Source of the DNA: Corynebacterium coyleae
GTDB taxonomy: Bacteria; Actinomycetota; Actinomycetes; Mycobacteriales; Mycobacteriaceae
DNA length: 64,000 bases
Direction of reading: 5' to 3'
NCBI RefSeq assembly: GCF_030408635.1
Contig: NZ_CP047198.1
Location: 2,170,001 to 2,234,000, forward strand
Position 1 is the first letter of the stretch. The number at the start of each line of letters is the position of its first letter. Positions 46,214 to 55,683 of this stretch are shown here, in pieces. Under the pieces are notes generated by a model. The model saw nothing but the letters and a program-made list of their open reading frames with translations, searched no databases and had not been told where the DNA came from. A program made the translations under genes and the position numbers.

Positions 46214-47059
46214 CTAAACACGCGTAACCACGCGATTCTCCTTATTCGCACTCCACTGCGACCAACCGCCCACATAGTGCGTCAACACAGGCAGGCCAGC
46301 GTGCTCCATCGCCGCCAACAACTTCGCTGAGTGGTTGCCCGAACCCGAATACGTAATCACGCTCTGCGGGTCCGTGTTCTGGGTAATGCCGACCTCCGCC
46401 AGGCGGCCTCGGATGGTGTTGGTGTCCTTGATCAGGTGCGTGGTGTCGTCGAAAAGATCTGTCACCGGCAGATTCACCGCACCCGGAATGTGACCCGCGC
46501 GCAGGTCCAGGATCTCGCGGCGACCCGCGAAACGGCGCGCGCTCCTCGCGTCCAGGATCATGCCCTCAAACTCGCGGACATCCTCCATCGACGCCGTCGG
46601 CATACTCCCCGGCTCCAGGCGCTCCGGCTCGCGCGGCACCACAATGCCACCCGGACCCGCCACCGTGGGGAGCTTCTCGCGCTTCCACGCCGCAAACCCA
46701 CCATCCACGATGTGCACATCAGTCACGCCCACCCAACGCAGAATCCACCACGTGCGCGCCGCGAACAGCCCGTTGCCACCGTCGTAGATGTACACCGGGC
46801 GATCCTCCTCGATCCCCCAATTCGCAACCGCCTTCTTCACCACACCAAACGCCGGCAACGGGTTACGCCCCGCCTTGCGACCCGGCAGCCCCGCCAACTG
46901 CGACGACGGATCACAAAACAACGCCGTCGGCACATGCTCGGACTGAAACTTCGACCACGCCTTACCGGCCTCCGGCTCCCACAGCGAAGCAATAACGGTC
47001 TGCTTCAGGCCAGCCTGAATACGTTCATTGAGATCCGCGGCAGAAACGAAAACGCTCAT
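46214..47059 (-). CDS. Two-domain rhodanese-like protein lacking the catalytic cysteine
   Basis: 281 residues, tandem rhodanese domains like thiosulfate/3-mercaptopyruvate sulfurtransferases. The first (inactive-type) domain has VYIYDGGNGLFAARTWWILRW and HIVDGGFAAWK. The second has ILDARSARRFAG, GHIPGAVNLP and the active-site loop VITYSGSGNHSA. In active enzymes this loop reads YCGSG; here residue 238 is Ser, so no persulfide can form at the usual site. ATG at 47059 has no ribosome site, and TTACACT at -10 distance suggests a leaderless transcript. First gene of the pyrE operon. Annotated as sseA-like by fold; sulfur transfer is doubtful. Confidence 0.85.
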   Translation of the reverse strand: MSVFVSAADLNERIQAGLKQTVIASLWEPEAGKAWSKFQSEHVPTALFCDPSSQLAGLPGRKAGRNPLPAFGVVKKAVANWGIEEDRPVYIYDGGNGLFAARTWWILRWVGVTDVHIVDGGFAAWKREKLPTVAGPGGIVVPREPERLEPGSMPTASMEDVREFEGMILDARSARRFAGRREILDLRAGHIPGAVNLPVTDLFDDTTHLIKDTNTIRGRLAEVGITQNTDPQSVITYSGSGNHSAKLLAAMEHAGLPVLTHYVGGWSQWSANKENRVVTRV

Positions 47060-47135
47060 GCGCGCAAGTGTAACGAGGTTTTAGAGCCGAGGCTGGGTGC
47101 GCGCCGGCTGGTGGCGCCGGTCGGTGGTAGCGCGG

Positions 47136-47549
47136 CTAAGCCATGTAGCCCGGAGCAAGCTGAATCGCACCCTGCTCCGCCAAACCGCCAAGCCACTCCG
47201 CGATCCCCTCGCGCGGACAATCCGCACCAATGCTCGCCGCCAACATTCCGCCAGGGCCCAACTCCACGCGACACCCAAACGCCAGCAGCGTCGCCGCAAT
47301 CTCGTGCGGGCTCTCATCCTCCGGCAACACACGCACCGTCGACGCGCCCCCACGCACCACCACACGATCCACATGGAACGCACCCCCGACCAGCACGCAC
47401 TCCACAATGTCCCCCAGCGCGAGCGTCGTATCGACGAACGGCACACTCGCCACCACAAACAAATTCGACCCAATCTGCTGAGCCCGAAGCTGCTCACTCT
47501 CCACACCAGGAATGACAACACGGGTGAGAATCGTCGTAGTCGGCTGCAT
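47136..47549 (-). CDS. Small conserved protein, possibly DUF4265-like
   Basis: 137 residues. Two beta-rich halves: FVVASVPFVDTTLALGDIVECVLVGGAFHVDRVVVRGG, which resembles DUF4265 proteins (the 'slGD.v' element), and an alpha/beta half HEIAATLLAFGCRVELGPGGMLAASIG. No catalytic residues stand out. ATG at 47549 has no ribosome site; TACACT lies about 10 nt upstream, again suggesting a leaderless mRNA. It is divergent from the Abi gene across a 248-bp region. Family assignment is a weak resemblance. Confidence 0.6.
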   Translation of the reverse strand: MQPTTTILTRVVIPGVESEQLRAQQIGSNLFVVASVPFVDTTLALGDIVECVLVGGAFHVDRVVVRGGASTVRVLPEDESPHEIAATLLAFGCRVELGPGGMLAASIGADCPREGIAEWLGGLAEQGAIQLAPGYMA

Positions 47550-47674
47550 AAGGGGCAGTGTATCGCGGAGTGGCCGGATTGTTGGAAGGGTTGGTGGAAG
47601 GGTTGTTGGTTTGTGGGCTTTCGGTGGCTGTGCGCCGTCGCCCCCTTCGACGAAGTCACAGTGCTAAACGAAAC

Positions 47675-47771
47675 GAGGGCCTTGCAAGCAACAAATGCTT
47701 CAACAAGACCCTCACCGCCGAAGACAAGGTCTATCAAGACGGTCTGTCGGCTAGTGTACAGAAAAACACTA
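47675..47771 (+). ncRNA. Candidate structured RNA upstream of the Abi gene (three hairpins)
   Basis: Hairpin 1: GAGGGCCTTG (47675-47684) pairs with CAAGACCCTC (47704-47713) with one mismatch, and inside it AAGCA pairs with TGCTT around ACAAA. Hairpin region 2 (about 47718-47750) has two copies of AAGAC..GGTCTNTC, each itself AGAC/GGTCT self-complementary, framed by CCG and CGG. Hairpin 3: TAGTGT (47752-47757) with ACACTA (47766-47771). They end 26 nt before the ATG of the HEPN gene on the same strand. Coding of a protein is not supported here. Whether it is a separate RNA or a 5' leader cannot be decided by eye. Confidence 0.5.
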
Positions 47772-47797
47772 AATACGGAATCCAAACGGGGGTTGGA

Positions 47798-48967
47798 ATG
47801 AAAAGAAAAATCGAATGGGTTTCCCAAAAACGGCTGCAACCGTATCTTGAACAAACCGCTAACAAAGAAGAATCCGCTTGGGCTCTGTACGAGTGGAACG
47901 CAGCCGTGTCAGCAGCACTGTCCGAAGTAATTCACCACGTGGAAGTACTCCTAAGGAACTCCATGATGCAAAAGCTGGAGACCATCCACCCTCTTGCTTT
48001 CCCATGGAACGTTCACACCGACAACACAGTAGGCAAAGTTGCAGCGCGGTTGACTAACAAAACTCACCAAACCGCACCAGATGAAAACGACATAATCTCG
48101 CAGTTAAATCTCGGTTTCTGGGTCCAGCTCATTCATTCAAAAGATTTTCAAGTGGCTGAGCTTTGGAACACTCACCTGAACTCCGTGTTTCCAGGCAAGA
48201 GCGATAGGAAAGTAGTTGGGCGTGCACTCGAGGACCTTCGAGAGCTGCGCAATAGAGTCTCCCACCAGGACTCACTGCTCCACGTCGACCCCATCGTTGA
48301 ACTCCGAAAGATCCTCAGACTCGCAAAATGGATTGATCCAGACGCGGCAACTTGGATCGAATCAATCTCAAAGGTTGATGAGGTCTTGCAAGACCGCCCT
48401 GGAAACGTTTACGAACCTGACACCGTTCTCTTCGCTTCTACGAGAAACACCACAGTTCAGCGTAGTGCGAATAAATCATTCCGATACCCACTGTTCGACA
48501 CTTATCACCATCAATCGGCAATAATTCTTGAGGACTCAGTTCGAGTGAGCCGAGAGGTCAAACACCTAGGTTTCTACCTGCCGAAAGACGATCCTAAGAA
48601 CAACCCTCAACCATCATCTTTTCTTCCTGATACCCCTGAAGCACACATCGCAAAAGTATTTCCCCTTATTCAAGAACGATTCGTCCCCCAAGACTGGTCT
48701 CACAACGAAGTCAAGCGGCTAAAGAATGGGGACCAGCGCGATCAAAGGATTGCAGCAGTCATGGGGTTCGGCCTAAGCAAGGGGTACCGCGCCGACCGGA
48801 GCTACATCATCTACCTGTTATCGGGACCTACAGACCCAGATACTGCTAGAACCTCAGCAGTGATCATCCACGATCAATCCGGTAAGGGTTCTGCTTTTGT
48901 GAAACTCAACCGGTATCTGAGACTCGACTCCCTCAAAGGAGCGCACCAAACCTCAGATCTCATTTAA
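47798..48967 (+). CDS. Abi_2/AbiD-F-like HEPN protein, putative phage-defence toxin
   Basis: 389 residues. The N-terminal 160 residues are helical and carry EWNAAVSAALSEVIHHVEVLLRNSM, the opening helix pattern of Abi-like HEPN proteins, and the RNase motif R151-N-x-x-x-H156 in LRELRNRVSHQDSLL. The C-terminal half (about 195-389) is unrelated to anything I recognise (SFRYPLFDTYHHQSAII..., RIAAVMGFGLSKGYRADRSYIIYLLSG). ATG at 47798 has GGGGGTTGGA just upstream; the frame extends to 47558 through the hairpins but without a start context. Lower GC and many AT-rich codons relative to neighbours suggest horizontal origin. It stands alone between the pyrE block and adhA. RNase-based abortive infection is inference from the family. 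Confidence 0.75.
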   Translation: MKRKIEWVSQKRLQPYLEQTANKEESAWALYEWNAAVSAALSEVIHHVEVLLRNSMMQKLETIHPLAFPWNVHTDNTVGKVAARLTNKTHQTAPDENDIISQLNLGFWVQLIHSKDFQVAELWNTHLNSVFPGKSDRKVVGRALEDLRELRNRVSHQDSLLHVDPIVELRKILRLAKWIDPDAATWIESISKVDEVLQDRPGNVYEPDTVLFASTRNTTVQRSANKSFRYPLFDTYHHQSAIILEDSVRVSREVKHLGFYLPKDDPKNNPQPSSFLPDTPEAHIAKVFPLIQERFVPQDWSHNEVKRLKNGDQRDQRIAAVMGFGLSKGYRADRSYIIYLLSGPTDPDTARTSAVIIHDQSGKGSAFVKLNRYLRLDSLKGAHQTSDLI

Positions 48968-49136
48968 CTCACACAACGTGGAATCTTCGTTCCTCGCTCA
49001 CTGCCTAACCGGCCTCCCTCACGTTTCTCCTGCAACGACGGTGAAGCCGAAGAACACCGAGAATAGGAAGCTAATCTTTACTCGACGATGTGTCTAGAAC
49101 AGAGCGGGCATGTCAAGGTGCGGACCCGAACACGAC

Positions 49137-49180
49137 AAAGCCCGGAGCCAGCCGGAAAAACCGTACTGACTGCGGGCTTT
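49137..49180 (-). terminator. Probable terminator of adhA
   Basis: AAAGCCCG / CGGGCTTT arms with a 28-nt loop that contains a smaller CGGTTTTTCCG hairpin. No long T-run follows, so it is less certain. Confidence 0.5.
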
Positions 49181-49219
49181 GGGCTGCAGGCTGCAGGCTA
49201 AACCACAGACGCCAAACGC

Positions 49220-50251
49220 CTAGTACTTGATGGACATACGGCCAGCGATCTTGCCGTTGCGCATGTCCTCAAACACCTTGTTCACGTCGTCGAGCTCGCA
49301 CGCCGTGACATGCGGCTTCACCTCGCCGCGGGCGTAGAAGTCGAGCGCCTCCGCCATGTCCTGACGGGTGCCGACCAGCGAGCCGCGGATGGTGATGCCA
49401 CGCAGCACGATGTCGAAGATCGGTGCCGGGAACTCCCCCGGAGGCAGACCGTTGAAGACGATCGTGCCGTTGGAGCGGCACATCGCGATGGCCTGGCCGA
49501 AAGCAGCCGGGTGCACCGCCGTGACCAGCACGCCGTGCGCGCCGCCGTCGGTGAACTCCTGCACAGCCTCACCCGGGTCGGTGTTAGCAGCGTTAACGGT
49601 GAACTCAGCGCCGAGTTCCTTGGCGAGTTCGAGCTTGTCGTCGGCAATGTCCACCGCGATCACGCGCATGCCCATGGCCACGCCGTACTGCACCGCGAGG
49701 TGGCCGAGGCCACCGATGCCGGAGATGACCATGAACTGGCCCGGCTTGGTCTGTGCTTCCTTCAGGCCCTTGTACACGGTGACGCCAGCGCAGAGGATCG
49801 GTGCGACCTCGACCGGGTCGGCGCCTTCCGGGATGCGCGGGGCGTAGCGCGTATCCACGAGCATGTACTCGCCGAAGGAACCATTCACCGTGTAGCCGCC
49901 GTATTCTGCCTGCTTGCAGTACGTCTCACGGCCGGTGCGGCAGAACTCGCACTCACCACATGCGGACCAGAGCCAAGCGTTGCCGACCATGTCGCCAACC
50001 TTGACCGAATGCCCACCCGGACCCAACTCGATGACCTCACCGACGCCCTCGTGACCAGGCACGAACGGCGGAGCCGGCTTCACCGGCCAGTCACCTTCCA
50101 CTGCGTGGAGGTCGGTGTGGCAGATGCCGCTGGCGGAGAGCTTCACCAGTGCCTGGAACGGGCCCGGCTTGGGAAGGTCGATTTCCTTGACATTGACGGT
50201 TGGACCGAACTGTTCGGCAACTGCTGCGCGCATAGAAGTTGGGGTGGACAT
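49220..50251 (-). CDS. adhA: Zinc-dependent alcohol dehydrogenase AdhA
   Basis: 343 residues, medium-chain dehydrogenase oxidising ethanol with NAD+. Catalytic zinc ligands in GICHTDLHAVEGDW and GHEGVGEV, structural zinc in CGECEFCRTGRETYC, NAD-binding GIGGLGHLAVQYG. ATG at 50251 has AAAGGAG 6 nt upstream; the in-frame extension to 50401 crosses the promoter. The amino acid sequence matches the corynebacterial AdhA type. Regulated in C. glutamicum by RamA and GlxR as I recall; one GlxR-like site is visible here. Confidence 0.95.
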   Translation of the reverse strand: MSTPTSMRAAVAEQFGPTVNVKEIDLPKPGPFQALVKLSASGICHTDLHAVEGDWPVKPAPPFVPGHEGVGEVIELGPGGHSVKVGDMVGNAWLWSACGECEFCRTGRETYCKQAEYGGYTVNGSFGEYMLVDTRYAPRIPEGADPVEVAPILCAGVTVYKGLKEAQTKPGQFMVISGIGGLGHLAVQYGVAMGMRVIAVDIADDKLELAKELGAEFTVNAANTDPGEAVQEFTDGGAHGVLVTAVHPAAFGQAIAMCRSNGTIVFNGLPPGEFPAPIFDIVLRGITIRGSLVGTRQDMAEALDFYARGEVKPHVTACELDDVNKVFEDMRNGKIAGRMSIKY

Positions 50252-50286
50252 GTGGTGCTCCTTTCCTAAAGGGGACGGTCGCCATG

Positions 50287-50302
50287 AATGATACGGATCA
50301 CA
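50287..50302 (-). promoter_or_regulatory. Possible GlxR (CRP-type) site upstream of adhA
   Basis: Minus strand TGTGATCCGTATCATT: first half-site TGTGA is perfect, the second (TCATT for TCACA) is degenerate; six-base spacing is right. Confidence 0.35.
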
Positions 50303-50379
50303 CCGGAGTACGTCGAGTGAAGTGAAACACGTTTTCATTAAGCGACAAATGTTTAGGAAAATGGGGCCGGTAGAAGAAA

Positions 50380-50408
50380 AGGCCGGGCGGATTTTCTCCA
50401 CCCGACCT
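50380..50408 (-). terminator. Terminator of clpB
   Basis: AGGTCGGGTGGA / TCCGCCCGGCCT stem (with G-U pairs) followed on the minus strand by TTTTCTTCT. Confidence 0.75.
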
Positions 50409-50431
50409 GGGCTTACAGCGACAGCACCGAA

Positions 50432-52990
50432 CTAAGCGGCGCTGACGCCAGCAGTGACGTCGAGGAACTCGCCGCCGTCGGCAACATCGACATGGACGGT
50501 GTCACCGTCGCGGATGTCACCGGCCAACAACTTCTTCGCCAGACGGTCACCGATGGCCTGCTGGATCAGGCGACGCAGCGGACGAGCGCCGTAGGCCGGG
50601 TCGTAGCCGCGATCTGCGAGCCAGGACTTCGCCGAATCCGACACCTCCAGCACCAGGCGACGGGCGGCGAGACGCTCGGCCAGGCCCTCCAGCTGGATGT
50701 CGACGATGCCGACCAACTGGTCCTTGCTCAGCGGATCGAACACCACAACATCGTCGAGACGGTTGATGAACTCCGGCTTGAAGTGGCGCTTCACAGCCTC
50801 CATGATCTGGTCGCGGTCGCCACCGGCGCCCAGGTTGGAGGTCAGGATCACCACCGTGTTGCGGAAGTCGACCGTGCGGCCCTGGCCGTCGGTGAGGCGC
50901 CCCTCGTCCAGCACTTGGAGAAGCACGTCGAAGACGTCGGGATGGGCCTTCTCTACCTCGTCGAAAAGCACGAGCGAGTACGGACGACGACGAACAGCCT
51001 CAGTGAGCTGGCCGCCAGCGTCGTAGCCGACGTATCCCGGAGGGGCACCGACCAGGCGCGCAACCGAGTGCTTCTCACCGTATTCGGACATGTCGATGCG
51101 GATCATTGCGGTTTCGTCGTCGAAAAGGAACTCCGAGAGCGACTTCGCCAACTCCGTCTTACCCACACCAGTCGGGCCGAGGAAGAGGAACGAACCGATC
51201 GGACGGTTCGGATCCGCCACACCCGCACGGGAGCGACGCACCGCGTCCGACACCGCGACGACAGCTTCCTTCTGACCGACGACACGCTCGCCCAGCACAG
51301 ACTCCATGTTGAGCAGCTTCTCGGTCTCACCCTGCATCATCTTGCCGGCCGGAATGCCCGTCCAGGAAGAGACGACATCGGCGATGATGTCCGGCGTGAC
51401 TTCCTCCTCCAGCATCGTCTTGTTGCTGGCCTCGGACTCCGCCTTGGCCACCTCCGCTTCCAGTTCAGGGATGCGCCCGTAGCGCAGCTCGGAGACCTTG
51501 GCGTAGTCGCCGTCACGCTCCGCGATCTCAGACTCGTTGCGCAGGCGCTCGAGCTCCTCCTTCGCAGACTGGACCTTGTTCACCTCAGCCTTCTCGTTCT
51601 CCCAACGAGCCTTCATCTCACCGAGACGTTCACGCTGGTCAGCGAGTTCCTCGCGCAAGTGCTCGAGGCGCTGCTTCGACGCCGCGTCAGACTCCTTCTG
51701 CAGCGCGATCTCCTCGATTTCTAGACGACGAACAATACGCTCCAGTTCATCAATCTCCTGCGGCGAAGAATCGATTTGCATACGGAGGCGGGAGCCGGCT
51801 TCGTCGACAAGATCGATCGCCTTATCCGGCAAGAACCGGTTCGTGATGTAGCGGTTGGAAAGCTCCGCCGCCGACACCAGCGCCGAGTCCTGGATGCGCA
51901 CACCGTGGTGCACCTCGTAGCGCTCCTTCAGGCCACGCAGAATACCGATCGTGTCCTCGACCGTCGGCTCCCCAACGTAAACCTGCTGGAAGCGACGCTC
52001 CAGGGCGGCGTCCTTCTCGATGTACTGGCGGTACTCGTCGAGCGTCGTCGCACCGACCAGACGCAGCTCACCGCGAGCCAGCAACGGCTTAATCATGTTG
52101 CCGGCATCCATCGCGGAATCACCGGTGGCGCCGGCGCCGACGATGGTGTGCAGCTCGTCGATAAACGTAATGATCTGACCGTTCGACTCCTTAATCTCAT
52201 CGAGCACAGCCTTCAGACGCTCCTCGAACTCACCGCGGTACTTCGCGCCCGCAACCATCGAGCCAAGGTCCAACGAAATCAGGGTCTTGCCCTTCAGGCT
52301 CTCCGGGACGTCGCCCGCCACAATGCGGCGCGCAAGCCCCTCAACGATCGCAGTCTTACCGACGCCCGGCTCACCGATCAGCACCGGATTATTCTTCGTA
52401 CGACGGGAAAGCACCTGAACCACACGGCGGATCTCCGAATCGCGGCCGATCACCGGATCAATCTTGCCCTCACGCGCACGAGCAGTCAGGTCCGTCGAGT
52501 ACTTCTGCAGCGCCTGGAACTGATCTTCCGGATTCTCCGAGGTGACCTTCTTGCCACCACGAACCGACGGGAACGCCTCCTTGAGCGCCTCAAACGTCGC
52601 GCCACGCTTCTGCAGCAACTCGGCCGCATCGTCCTTGCCCTTTGCAATCGCGGCGAGGAGAACATCGGCGGAAACGTATTCGTCGCCAAGTTCACCTGCA
52701 AGATCCTGCGCAACACTCAGCGCCGTCTGCAGATCCCTATTAATCCCCGGGTTGGCCATGCCCTGGCCCTCCGCGCTCGGGTAACCACTAATCAGCTCGC
52801 CAGCCTCGCGCGCCACCGTCTCCGGATCCACACCCGTGGCCTTGAGCACCGGGGCAGCAATGCCGCCGTCCTGCTTCAGCAACGCCTCAAGCACATGAGC
52901 CGGGCGCATATCCGGGTTCCCCGCAGCCGACGCACGCATCTGCGCTTGCTGCAAAGCCTCCTGCGTCTTCTGTGTGTACTTCGATGCCAT
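50432..52990 (-). CDS. clpB: ATP-dependent disaggregase ClpB
   Basis: 852 residues, full length. Clp_N repeats (1-145), AAA-1 with Walker A GEPGVGKT (206-213), the coiled middle domain (about 400-520, [26 protein letters not shown]), AAA-2 with GPTGVGKT (about 605), and the C-terminal D2-small domain. It resolves protein aggregates with DnaK. ATG at 52990 is preceded by AAAGGAT. A SigH-type promoter lies about 50 bp upstream, fitting heat and thiol-stress control in this genus. A 48-bp fragment resembling its 5' part recurs at 57757-57804. Confidence 0.97.
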   Translation of the reverse strand: MASKYTQKTQEALQQAQMRASAAGNPDMRPAHVLEALLKQDGGIAAPVLKATGVDPETVAREAGELISGYPSAEGQGMANPGINRDLQTALSVAQDLAGELGDEYVSADVLLAAIAKGKDDAAELLQKRGATFEALKEAFPSVRGGKKVTSENPEDQFQALQKYSTDLTARAREGKIDPVIGRDSEIRRVVQVLSRRTKNNPVLIGEPGVGKTAIVEGLARRIVAGDVPESLKGKTLISLDLGSMVAGAKYRGEFEERLKAVLDEIKESNGQIITFIDELHTIVGAGATGDSAMDAGNMIKPLLARGELRLVGATTLDEYRQYIEKDAALERRFQQVYVGEPTVEDTIGILRGLKERYEVHHGVRIQDSALVSAAELSNRYITNRFLPDKAIDLVDEAGSRLRMQIDSSPQEIDELERIVRRLEIEEIALQKESDAASKQRLEHLREELADQRERLGEMKARWENEKAEVNKVQSAKEELERLRNESEIAERDGDYAKVSELRYGRIPELEAEVAKAESEASNKTMLEEEVTPDIIADVVSSWTGIPAGKMMQGETEKLLNMESVLGERVVGQKEAVVAVSDAVRRSRAGVADPNRPIGSFLFLGPTGVGKTELAKSLSEFLFDDETAMIRIDMSEYGEKHSVARLVGAPPGYVGYDAGGQLTEAVRRRPYSLVLFDEVEKAHPDVFDVLLQVLDEGRLTDGQGRTVDFRNTVVILTSNLGAGGDRDQIMEAVKRHFKPEFINRLDDVVVFDPLSKDQLVGIVDIQLEGLAERLAARRLVLEVSDSAKSWLADRGYDPAYGARPLRRLIQQAIGDRLAKKLLAGDIRDGDTVHVDVADGGEFLDVTAGVSAA

Positions 52991-53035
52991 ATCGCATCAT
53001 CCTTTCGTGCCTAAATTTTGTTTCGCACTATGTGT

Positions 53036-53061
53036 AACGCACGAGAAGTTGAGTCTGTTCC
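53036..53061 (-). promoter_or_regulatory. SigH-type promoter of clpB
   Basis: Minus strand GGAA (53061-53058), 18-bp spacer, CGTT (53039-53036), the consensus layout for corynebacterial SigH. It would start transcription about 38 nt before the clpB ATG. Confidence 0.6.
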
Positions 53062-53143
53062 TGTCAACGCGAAAAAAGTTGCGCGAGAGTGGCTCAAGGT
53101 GGGTTTGGTGGGGAGTTTGGCGGGACGTTCCCGGGCAGTTCGT

Positions 53144-53186
53144 GCTGGTCGTCTAGTTACGCTTCAATGCGAGCTAGACGATCAGC
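53144..53186. repeat. REP-like palindromic repeat
   Basis: GCTGGTCGTCTAGTTACGC ... GCGAGCTAGACGATCAGC, the same family as at 34246 and 59095. It is followed by GGCAGGGAGGCCAGCTCCCC, also present after the half copy at 57804. Confidence 0.85.
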
Positions 53187-53241
53187 TTTCGGCAGGGAGG
53201 CCAGCTCCCCTGAAAGGCCGAAGTACACAGTTTCCCGACCG

Positions 53242-53379
53242 GCAAATAAATACTGTGCAAGCCAACATGCACAAGTAGCATTACGGCCATTACGCCACCC
53301 TGAGACCGGCAACGAGATCCGAATCATTGTCAACAAGTCGAACGGAAACGTGATTACTGTTACGAAAGTCAAGAAATGA
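53242..53379 (+). pseudogene. C-terminal remnant of a DUF4258-like protein
   Basis: In-frame tail RPLRHPETGNEIRIIVNKSNGNVITVTKVKK resembles the end of DUF4258 proteins. No start codon or N-terminal half is present; the frame leads straight back into the REP repeat. Its TGA overlaps the ATG of the DUF2283 gene (ATGA), the layout of DUF4258-DUF2283 pairs. A diverged copy of the first 60 bp lies at 57909-57975. Confidence 0.6.
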
Positions 53380-54381
53380 ATTTTGATTATGACCCAGAAG
53401 CTGACGCAGCCTATCTAGACATAGCAAGGTCAGACATCCTTCCGGAAAAACAGATATCAGCAATAACTACAGAAGGAATGGAAGGGTGTTAGGACCACGG
53501 ATTTAGTAACGCTGTGGTGAGTATCCAGTAACGCGCGGGTGAGTATCGAGTAACACCCGGGCGTTTTGGGGTTTCGGTGGGGTTATTGGGTCAGTCGCAT
53601 GTTGGTGCCTTCGAGTGTGATGATTTCGGCGCCGGCGACGAGTCGGTTGAGGATTGATTCGGCGATGACGGCGTCGGGGATGGATTTGTACCACTCGTCG
53701 GGTGTGAATTGGGATGTCACGATGGTTGATCCGCGGGGTTCGCGTTCTGCGAGGATGTTGAGTAGTTGGTGTGCGGTGGCGGCATCGATTGGGGTGGTGA
53801 GGAAGTCGTCGAGGACTAACACGTCGGTGTGGTGGAGGTCTTCGAGGAATGTGATGCGGGCTGGGTCGTCGTGTTTGAGCACGGCGAGGTGGTTGGCGAG
53901 TGTGTCGGTGCGGAAGAAGCGTGCGGAGTAGTCGTTTCGGCACGCCGCGGTGAGCAGTGCTTGGGCGAGGTAGGTTTTGCCGACGGAGGATTTGCCCAGG
54001 ATGACAATGTTTTGTGCGCTTTGGCACCATTGGCAGTGAGCGAGTCGGGTGATTTGCTCTTTGTTGATGGTGCGGTCGGGCGTGTAGGTGATGTCTTCGA
54101 TGCAAGCATCGGGATTTGGCGATCGGGATGCTTTGAGTAGTTTGTTGACTCGTCTCTCACGCTTGGCCGCTACCTCTTTGTCGAGTGCGTAGAGCACTTT
54201 GTCAGAGAAACTCCAGTCGTCGAATGCAGGATCGGCGGCGATGTCGATGACGCTTTGTCCGAAGGCGGTCATGCGCAGGTCGGTAAAGATCGGCAGGACT
54301 GATTCGTCGAGGAAGCGGGCGGATGTGGGGTGTCATGATTCCGGTGGACGGTGAAACCCACCGATCTGGAAGGATTAAATC

Positions 54382-54690
54382 ATGCCACGTAAGTATTCGG
54401 ATCAGTTTCGTCAGCAGTGCATTGATGAGGTGTTGATGTTCGGCAAGACTCGTGGTGCCGTGGCCCAGGAGTACGGGGTGTCGTCCTCGTCGTTGGGACG
54501 CTGGGTGGCCAAAGCCGAAGGCACCTTGGGCACTGGTTCCGGCAGCCACATGCGCGCTGCTGATGCCGCGTCGCAGGACCCGGCAGAGATGGCAAAGCGG
54601 ATCAAAGAGCTCGAGCGTGAAAACGAGTTTTTAAAAAAAGCGGCCGCCTTCTTCGCCACGGAGCACACCACGAGGACCTCTTCGCGGTAA
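54382..54690 (+). CDS. IS3 transposase OrfA (copy 2)
   Basis: 102 residues, identical in protein to copy 1. The A7 slip site is at 54633-54639; the -1 frame is open from there through 54735 (HEDLFAVIAHFHEEGNPCPR), which supports a frameshift OrfAB fusion. Confidence 0.92.
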   Translation: MPRKYSDQFRQQCIDEVLMFGKTRGAVAQEYGVSSSSLGRWVAKAEGTLGTGSGSHMRAADAASQDPAEMAKRIKELERENEFLKKAAAFFATEHTTRTSSR

Positions 54691-54734
54691 TTGCCCACTT
54701 CCACGAAGAAGGCAACCCCTGCCCCCGCTACCCA

Positions 54735-55598
54735 GTGTCAATGATGTGCCGTGTGTTGGAAGTATCCAGCTCCGGCTATTACGCCTGGCGCAAGCGTAGA
54801 GATACTCCGCCGACCGGTGGCACACCGCGGGCGAAACGCGCGGCGATTACCGATCTGGTTATCGAGATCTTCAACGAGCACAACGGTTTTGCCGGGGCGC
54901 GCACTATCTACCGGCAGCTTCAGGCCCAAAACGTTGCAACCACGCTGTATGCGGTGCGAAAGATCATGGCTGACAACACGCTGCACACCAAGTACCGTCG
55001 CGCGTTTAAACGCACCACGATCCAAGACCCGCAGGCGAGCGCACGAGCTGATCTGCTTCGGCGCCGTTTCTACCCCGCGATGCCGACAACCTATCTGTGC
55101 GGCGACATCACCTACCTGCGCACCGCGCAGGGATGGATGTATCTGGCCGTCGTGATCGATCTGAGCACACGGATGGTTGTCGGGTGGCAGATCGCAGACC
55201 GGATGAGTGCGCAACTTGTCGTCGACGCGCTGACCATGGCGCACGCGGCCGGTTTCGTCGCGGGCAACGCGGTGTTTCACTCCGACCGCGGCTCGCAGTA
55301 CACCTCGAAGCAGTTCGCGCAAACAGCCAAGAAACTCGATGTGCGTTTAAGCACCGGCGCGGTCGGTGTGTGCTGGGACAACGCGGTTGCGGAGTCGATG
55401 TTTTCCACGTTGAAGCTGCATCTGCTGTACGAAAAGAAGCAGTTCGCGTCGAAGTTCGACGCCCGCTACGAAGTCGGACACTGGATCGAGGCGTACTACA
55501 ACCGCCGCCGCATCCACTCCACCACCGGGCTGATCCCCGCCGAAGCAATGCGCCAATTCAAAACCCGCTGCGCCGACACACACGCCGCCGCAGCCTAA
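54735..55598 (+). CDS. IS3 transposase OrfB (copy 2)
   Basis: 287-residue DDE subunit, differing from copy 1 by a single noticed substitution (Ala to Thr in PPTGGTPR). Same D, D, E residues. Intact. Confidence 0.92.
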   Translation: MSMMCRVLEVSSSGYYAWRKRRDTPPTGGTPRAKRAAITDLVIEIFNEHNGFAGARTIYRQLQAQNVATTLYAVRKIMADNTLHTKYRRAFKRTTIQDPQASARADLLRRRFYPAMPTTYLCGDITYLRTAQGWMYLAVVIDLSTRMVVGWQIADRMSAQLVVDALTMAHAAGFVAGNAVFHSDRGSQYTSKQFAQTAKKLDVRLSTGAVGVCWDNAVAESMFSTLKLHLLYEKKQFASKFDARYEVGHWIEAYYNRRRIHSTTGLIPAEAMRQFKTRCADTHAAAA

Positions 55599-55683
55599 CC
55601 CCCACAACCAAACACAACGGGTTTACCCGTCCACAAAATTTGACACAGCCCAATGCTGATGCTGGCTGTGGGTGGGGCATGGG

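Larger units (their letters stand above)
54326..55652 (+). mobile_element. IS3-family element, copy 2
   Basis: 1327 bp, same ends as copy 1, 3-bp target duplication ATG (54323-54325, 55653-55655). Only a few base differences from 36893-38219. Confidence 0.93.
53583..55680 (-). pseudogene. istB: IstB ATPase of the IS21 element, split by IS3 copy 2
   Basis: Parts 55680-55653 (MPHPQPASA) and 54322-53583 join in frame to 255 residues once one copy of the ATG target duplication is removed. Walker A is GKSSVGKTYLA, in which the usual GxxGxGKT has Ser-Ser before Val-Gly; Walker B is VLVLDDFL. The start overlaps closely with the end of istA. The insertion falls after codon 9, so an internal ATG at 54272 could still give an N-truncated ATPase. 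Confidence 0.88.
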
